This document shows, piece by piece, positions 60,526-64,000 of a stretch of DNA of 64,000 bases (position 1 is the stretch's first letter; every line of letters begins with the position of its first letter). The notes beneath the pieces were generated by a model. It searched no databases. It saw only the letters and a program-made list of their open reading frames with translations, and was not told the DNA's origin. A program made the translations under genes and the position numbers. The DNA comes from Streptomyces californicus (GTDB taxonomy: Bacteria; Actinomycetota; Actinomycetes; Streptomycetales; Streptomycetaceae), in the NCBI RefSeq assembly GCF_000717645.1, contig NZ_JNZZ01000020.1, forward strand, positions 1 to 64,000. The letters are read 5' to 3'.

Positions 60526-61527
60526 ATGTCCCGGCGCACCCCCGCGCTCATAGCCGCCGCCGTGCTGCTCCCGCTCGCCCTCACCGCCTGCTCCTCCGCC
60601 GAGAGCACCGACGCCGGGCCCGAAGCCGCCGCCAAGAGCGACGGCTTCCCGTACACCGTCAAGAACTGCGGTGTCACCACCACGTACAAGGCCCCGCCGA
60701 AGCGCGTGGTCACCATGAACCAGCACGTCACCGAGATCATGCTGGAACTGGGCCTGACCAAGTCCCTCGTCGGCACCGCCTACCTCGACGACAAGGTCCT
60801 CCCGAAGTACGCGAAGGACTACGCCTCCGTCCCCGTCCTCGCCAAGGAGTACCCCTCCTACGAGCAGGTCCTCGCCGCCAACCCCGACTTCGTCTACGGC
60901 GGCTACGGCAGCGCCTTCACCGCCGCCGACGGCCGCGGCCGCGACGCGTTCGGGAAGGCCGGCATCGAGACCCGCCTCAACACCGAGAGCTGCACCAAGG
61001 GCGACCAGCCCATGGACACCCTCTACGACGAGATCCGCGAGGTCGGCCGCACCTTCGGCGTCCCCGACCGCGCCGAAGCCTGGGTCAAGCAGGCCGAGGC
61101 CGACAACGCCGCCACCGCGAAGAAGCTGGCCGGCGTCAAGCCCGTCTCCGTCTTCGTCTACGACAGCGGCGACAAGACCGCCTTCACCGCCGGCGGCGAG
61201 GGCATCGGCAACGAACTGATCGAACGCGCCGGCGGCACCAACGTCTTCGCCGACCTCGACAAGCCCTTCGGCGACGCCTCCTGGGAGAACGTCGTCGCCC
61301 GCAAGCCCGAGGTCATCGTGATCTACGACTACGGCGCCACCACCGTCGAGCAGAAGAAGAAGCGCCTCCTCACCGACCCCGCCCTCGCGGACGTCCCGGC
61401 CATCAAGAACAAGCGCTTCGCCGTCATGCCGCTCTCCGACGCGGTCCTCGGCGTCCGCGTCCCCGCCGCCGTCGAGAAGCTCGCGGCCCAGCTCCACCCG
61501 GCGGGCGAGGCGGCCTCCGCCTCGTGA
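60526..61527 (+). CDS. cobalamin/siderophore-type ABC binding lipoprotein (BtuF-like)
   Basis: The protein has 333 aa. GGAGAGG lies upstream. The signal ALIAAAVLLPLALTACSS has a lipobox. The periplasmic-binding-2 fold has PPKRVVTMNQHVTEIMLELG, VLAANPDFVYGGYGSAF and KPEVIVIYDYG. Control by the cobalamin riboswitch makes vitamin B12 or a corrinoid the likely ligand; the family alone would also allow an iron siderophore. It overlaps the permease gene. Confidence 0.87.
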   Translation: MSRRTPALIAAAVLLPLALTACSSAESTDAGPEAAAKSDGFPYTVKNCGVTTTYKAPPKRVVTMNQHVTEIMLELGLTKSLVGTAYLDDKVLPKYAKDYASVPVLAKEYPSYEQVLAANPDFVYGGYGSAFTAADGRGRDAFGKAGIETRLNTESCTKGDQPMDTLYDEIREVGRTFGVPDRAEAWVKQAEADNAATAKKLAGVKPVSVFVYDSGDKTAFTAGGEGIGNELIERAGGTNVFADLDKPFGDASWENVVARKPEVIVIYDYGATTVEQKKKRLLTDPALADVPAIKNKRFAVMPLSDAVLGVRVPAAVEKLAAQLHPAGEAASAS

Positions 61528-62564
61528 CCTGCCGCGCCTCCGCACCGCGGCGGCCGCTCGGCTACGCGCTGGTGCTCGGCGTGCTCGCCGTGCTCCTCGG
61601 CGCCGCCGTGCTCGCCGCCCTCGCCCTCGGCTCCGTCCGCATCCCGCCCGGCCAGGTGATCGACATCCTGACCGGGCGGGCGGAGGCGAGCCCGTTCCGC
61701 ACGATCGTCCTGGACGTCCGGCTGCCCCGGGTCCTCCTCGGCATCGTCGTCGGCGCCGGACTGGCCGTCATCGGCACCGTTCTCCAGGCCCTCGTCCGCA
61801 ACCAGCTCGCCGACCCCTTCCTCCTCGGCGTCTCCTCCGGGGCCTCCACCGGCGCGGTCCTCGTCATCGTCCTCGGCATCGGCGCCACCCTCGCCACCAC
61901 CGTCACCATCCCCGCCGCCGCCTTCGCCGGGGCACTGCTCTCCCTGCTCCTCGTCTACACCCTGGCGCGCGGCGGAGGCGGCCTCACCACCAACCGGCTC
62001 GTCCTCGCCGGAGTCGCCGTCTCCTACGTCCTCTCCGCCCTGACCAGCCTCATCCTGGTCACCTCCGCCCGCGCCGACCACCTCCAGGAAGTCCTCTACT
62101 GGACCCTCGGCGGCCTCGGCGCGGCCCGCTGGGACATGCTCGCCCTCCCCGCGATCACCCTGGTCGCCGGCACCGCCGTCCTCCTCACCCTGGCCCGCCC
62201 GCTCGACCTGCTCCTGGTGGGGGAGGAGGGCGCGACCGTCCTCGGCCTCGACACCGCCCGCTTCCGCGCCGCCGTCTTCGTCCTCGCCTCCCTGATGACC
62301 GGGGCGCTCGTCGCGTACAGCGGGGCGATCGGATTCGTCGGGCTGATGGTCCCGCACATGGCCCGGATGGTCGTCGGCGCCGCCCACCGCGCCCTGCTCC
62401 CCGTCGTCGCCCTCGGCGGCGCGGTGTTCCTGGTCCTCGCCGACCTGGCCGCCCGGACCGTCGCCGCCCCGCAGGACATCCCGGTCGGCGTCCTCACCGC
62501 GCTGACCGGCGGCCCCTTCTTCCTGTGGATGCTGCGCCGCAGGCCGGAAGGTGCACCGGCATGA
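61524..62564 (+). CDS. FecCD/BtuC-type ABC permease
   Basis: The protein has 346 aa. The GTG start overlaps the preceding stop by 4 bases. About ten membrane helices are seen; LRLPRVLLGIVVGAGLAVIG, VLQALVRNQLADPFLLGVSS and GFVGLMVPHMARMVVGAAHR are family signatures. It forms the translocation pore together with the binding lipoprotein and the ATPase. Confidence 0.9.
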   Translation: MTCRASAPRRPLGYALVLGVLAVLLGAAVLAALALGSVRIPPGQVIDILTGRAEASPFRTIVLDVRLPRVLLGIVVGAGLAVIGTVLQALVRNQLADPFLLGVSSGASTGAVLVIVLGIGATLATTVTIPAAAFAGALLSLLLVYTLARGGGGLTTNRLVLAGVAVSYVLSALTSLILVTSARADHLQEVLYWTLGGLGAARWDMLALPAITLVAGTAVLLTLARPLDLLLVGEEGATVLGLDTARFRAAVFVLASLMTGALVAYSGAIGFVGLMVPHMARMVVGAAHRALLPVVALGGAVFLVLADLAARTVAAPQDIPVGVLTALTGGPFFLWMLRRRPEGAPA

Positions 62565-62748
62565 GGTCCGCGCCGAGCAGCACCGGGACCGGACCCGCGC
62601 CGAGCAGCACCCGCATGAGACCCGCGCCGAGCAGCGCCGTTCCGAGCACCGGGACCGGGCCCGCCGGAAGGAGCGCGGGCCCGATCCCCGTACGCCCCCG
62701 CCGGGGGAGCACCGGCACGACGACGCCACGCCCCGAGGGAGCCCGCCC
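62565..62748 (+). repeat. spacer with CGCGCCGAGCAGC repeats before the ATPase
   Basis: CCGCGCCGAGCAGCACC occurs at about 62578, 62608 and 62641 (the last with GCC), and CGGGACCGG between them, giving a degenerate 30-base array. The frame is open from GTG 62551 through this array into the ATPase, which would add a His/Arg/Glu-rich stretch of 66 residues. I treat it as an untranslated spacer. Confidence 0.55.
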
Positions 62749-63546
62749 GTGACCACCCTGCGCACCGAAGGACTCTCGTACGGGACCGGCGAGGGCCGCC
62801 ACCTCGTCAACGCCGTCGACCTCACCGCGGCGGACGGCGAGACCGTCGGCCTCGTCGGCCCCAACGGCAGCGGCAAGACCACGCTCCTGCGCTGCGTCTA
62901 CGGCACCCTGCGCCCCACCCACGGCCGCGTCCTCCTCGACGGCGACGACCTCGCCGCCCTCCCCGTGAAGGCCCGCGCCCAGCGCGTCGCCACCGTCCCC
63001 CAGGACGGCCAGGCCGGATTCGAACTCACCGTCGGCCAGGTCGTCGCGATGGGCCGCGCCCCGCACAAACGGTTCTGGGAGGCGGACACCGCCGCCGACG
63101 CCGCCCTGGTCGACGACGCCCTCGCCCGGGTCGGGATCGCCGCGCTCGCGCCCCGTACCTTCGCCTCGCTCTCCGGCGGCGAACGCCAGCGGGCCCTCGT
63201 CGCCCGCGCCCTGGTCCAGCAGCCCTCGCTGGTCGTCCTCGACGAACCGACCAACCACCTCGACATCCGCTACCAGTTGGAGATCCTCTCCCTCATTCGC
63301 GGACTGGGCACCACCAACCTCCTCGCCCTGCACGACCTCAATCTCGCCGCCTACTACTGCGACCGCCTCTACGTCCTCAAGGACGGCGCCGTCGTCGCGT
63401 CCGGCGCCCCGGAGAAGGTCCTCACTGCCGAGCTGCTGCGCGAGGTGTACGGGGTCGCCGCCGAGGTCAGCACCCACCCGGTGACCGGCGCGCCCACCGT
63501 CGTCTACCTCCCGGAGGGGACGCACAGCCCCATCCTGTCCACATAG
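62749..63546 (+). CDS. ABC ATPase, FecE/BtuD type
   Basis: The protein has 265 aa from GTG 62749, with GAGGGAG 7 bases upstream. Walker A is GPNGSGKTTLLR, the signature LSGGERQRALVARALVQQ, Walker B LVVLDEPTNHLD, and the switch His in LALHDLNLAAYYCD. It powers the B12-type uptake system. The gap of about 185 bases from the permease is unusual for such operons and holds a repeat array. Confidence 0.88.
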   Translation: MTTLRTEGLSYGTGEGRHLVNAVDLTAADGETVGLVGPNGSGKTTLLRCVYGTLRPTHGRVLLDGDDLAALPVKARAQRVATVPQDGQAGFELTVGQVVAMGRAPHKRFWEADTAADAALVDDALARVGIAALAPRTFASLSGGERQRALVARALVQQPSLVVLDEPTNHLDIRYQLEILSLIRGLGTTNLLALHDLNLAAYYCDRLYVLKDGAVVASGAPEKVLTAELLREVYGVAAEVSTHPVTGAPTVVYLPEGTHSPILST

Positions 63547-63603
63547 CGGTCGCTCACCATCCACCATGTGGGATCACACTCGGGTTTCCGCACAGGGAAT
63601 CGA

Positions 63604-63609
63604 TACGAT
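63604..63609 (+). promoter_or_regulatory. -10 element of the cysteine leader peptide
   Basis: TACGAT ends 6 bases before the ATG, so transcription should start at the ATG. No good -35 is seen. Confidence 0.5.
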
Positions 63610-63615
63610 GCCCGC

Positions 63616-63729
63616 ATGGTTCCCCATGACGTGAGCATCAAGACGCCGGGCACGCTGCTCGTCGCGCGGCTGCACGTCGACCTGTGCAGGCTGTCCAGCG
63701 CGATCTGTCGCACCCCAGCCCGCCCGTGA
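63616..63729 (+). CDS. Cys-containing leader peptide
   Basis: A 37-aa reading frame contains LLVARLHVDLCRLSSAICR. This matches the actinobacterial leader peptides (RxHVDLxRxSSAxC) found before cysteine and sulfur genes, where ribosome pausing at Cys codons governs downstream expression. It has no ribosome site and appears leaderless. cysO starts 111 bases downstream, and a GC-rich hairpin lies between them. Confidence 0.72.
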   Translation: MVPHDVSIKTPGTLLVARLHVDLCRLSSAICRTPARP

Positions 63730-63774
63730 GCCGCCCGGCCTGAGCCGCGGTCCGCGCGCCCACCCACCGCACCA

Positions 63775-63790
63775 CCCCCCGCGCGGGGGG
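63775..63790 (+). terminator. possible attenuator hairpin
   Basis: CCCCCCGCGCGGGGGG is a perfect hairpin between the leader peptide and cysO. No T-run follows, so it may act on translation or be one half of alternative structures. Confidence 0.4.
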
Positions 63791-63840
63791 CAGAAACGCG
63801 CGCCCCACGCCACTCCACGCTTTCGACAGGAGCCCACGCC

Positions 63841-64000
63841 ATGGCCATCGAGGTCCGCATCCCGACCATCCTCCGCACCTACACCGACGGCGCGAAGGCC
63901 GTCGAAGGCAACGGGGACACCCTCGCCGACCTCTTCGCCGACCTGGAGAGCCGCCACACCGGCATCCGTGAGCGACTCATCGACAGCGCGAACGGCGACC
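63841..64000 (+). CDS. cysO: sulfur-carrier protein CysO (partial, runs off the window)
   Basis: The first 53 residues are visible, with AGGAG upstream. MAIEVRIPTILRTYTDGAKA, then LADLFADLESRHTGIRERL, matches the MoaD/ThiS-like ubiquitin fold of actinobacterial CysO. The C-terminal GG and the expected cysM lie beyond the window. Mec, encoded at 59855-60277, would process its cysteine adduct. Confidence 0.87.
   Translation, partial: MAIEVRIPTILRTYTDGAKAVEGNGDTLADLFADLESRHTGIRERLIDSANGD

Noticed and set aside
63841..64000. thiS or moaD for the last gene
   Set aside because: The small MoaD/ThiS fold alone would allow it, but the Mec gene and Cys leader peptide nearby favour CysO. The truncated end cannot confirm this.

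Overview
The window is high-GC actinobacterial DNA, almost certainly from a Streptomyces. The signs are GTG and TTG starts, leaderless promoters, a DasR site, an SsgA-like sporulation protein, CUT1 sugar transporters without their own ATPase, and lipoprotein and RDD membrane proteins with long Pro/Ala/Gln tails. As far as I remember, the order of the housekeeping genes matches a conserved block of the Streptomyces core chromosome (SCO2952 down to SCO2911 in S. coelicolor, read in reverse); this was not checked by search.

Region by region. 0.1-8.6 kb: an RNA-polymerase-recycling HelD/HelR-type ATPase; a sigma-R-like promoter feeding a structured RNA that ends in a terminator-like hairpin; NAD-malic enzyme; nucleoid protein HU; murA on the minus strand; a YqgE/AlgH protein; and a DUF3039 protein. 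8.7-13.8 kb: a chitobiose/GlcNAc-type uptake operon (binding lipoprotein, two permeases, cytoplasmic GH20 hexosaminidase) behind a perfect DasR response element. 14.1-19.6 kb: a three-subunit molybdenum-hydroxylase operon (FAD, 2Fe-2S and Mo subunits). It is odd in two ways: the 2Fe-2S subunit carries a 500-residue His-rich disordered extension, and the Mo subunit appears to lack the catalytic Glu.

19.8-33.5 kb is the accessory heart of the window. Two paralogous cassettes lie in opposite orientation and converge on each other: cassette A on the plus strand at 19829-23759 and cassette B on the minus strand at 29265-33487. Each encodes a small WXG100/EspC-like protein, a 765-797-residue DUF6571-like protein, and one or two Cys-containing lipoproteins. 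Between them lie a membrane protein, tRNA-Cys, an MFS exporter, an RHH-Doc toxin-antitoxin pair and a superfamily 2 helicase. The second lipoprotein of cassette A is frameshifted. I regard these cassettes as the best candidate for an undescribed secreted or surface system.

34-43.7 kb: an IclR regulator whose 3' end has been tandemly copied; a Lon-type S16 protease; an ArsR/small protein/MFS operon with a TTGCAA-rich operator; a glycine-betaine/choline-type ABC operon with ATGA overlaps; and an Lrp regulator divergent from 4-hydroxyphenylpyruvate dioxygenase. 43.8-53.7 kb: a TPR membrane protein, a GlcD-like oxidase, SsgG, two RDD proteins, a small membrane protein and a secreted M6 metalloprotease. 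53.7-60.3 kb: nicotinamidase and nicotinate phosphoribosyltransferase (NAD salvage), ClpS, a DUF2017 protein, an amino-acid permease and a JAMM peptidase. 60.3-64 kb: a cobalamin riboswitch driving a BtuFCD-like transporter, then a Cys-containing leader peptide and the start of the sulfur carrier cysO. The transporter therefore sits inside the mec-cysO-cysM cysteine-biosynthesis neighbourhood.
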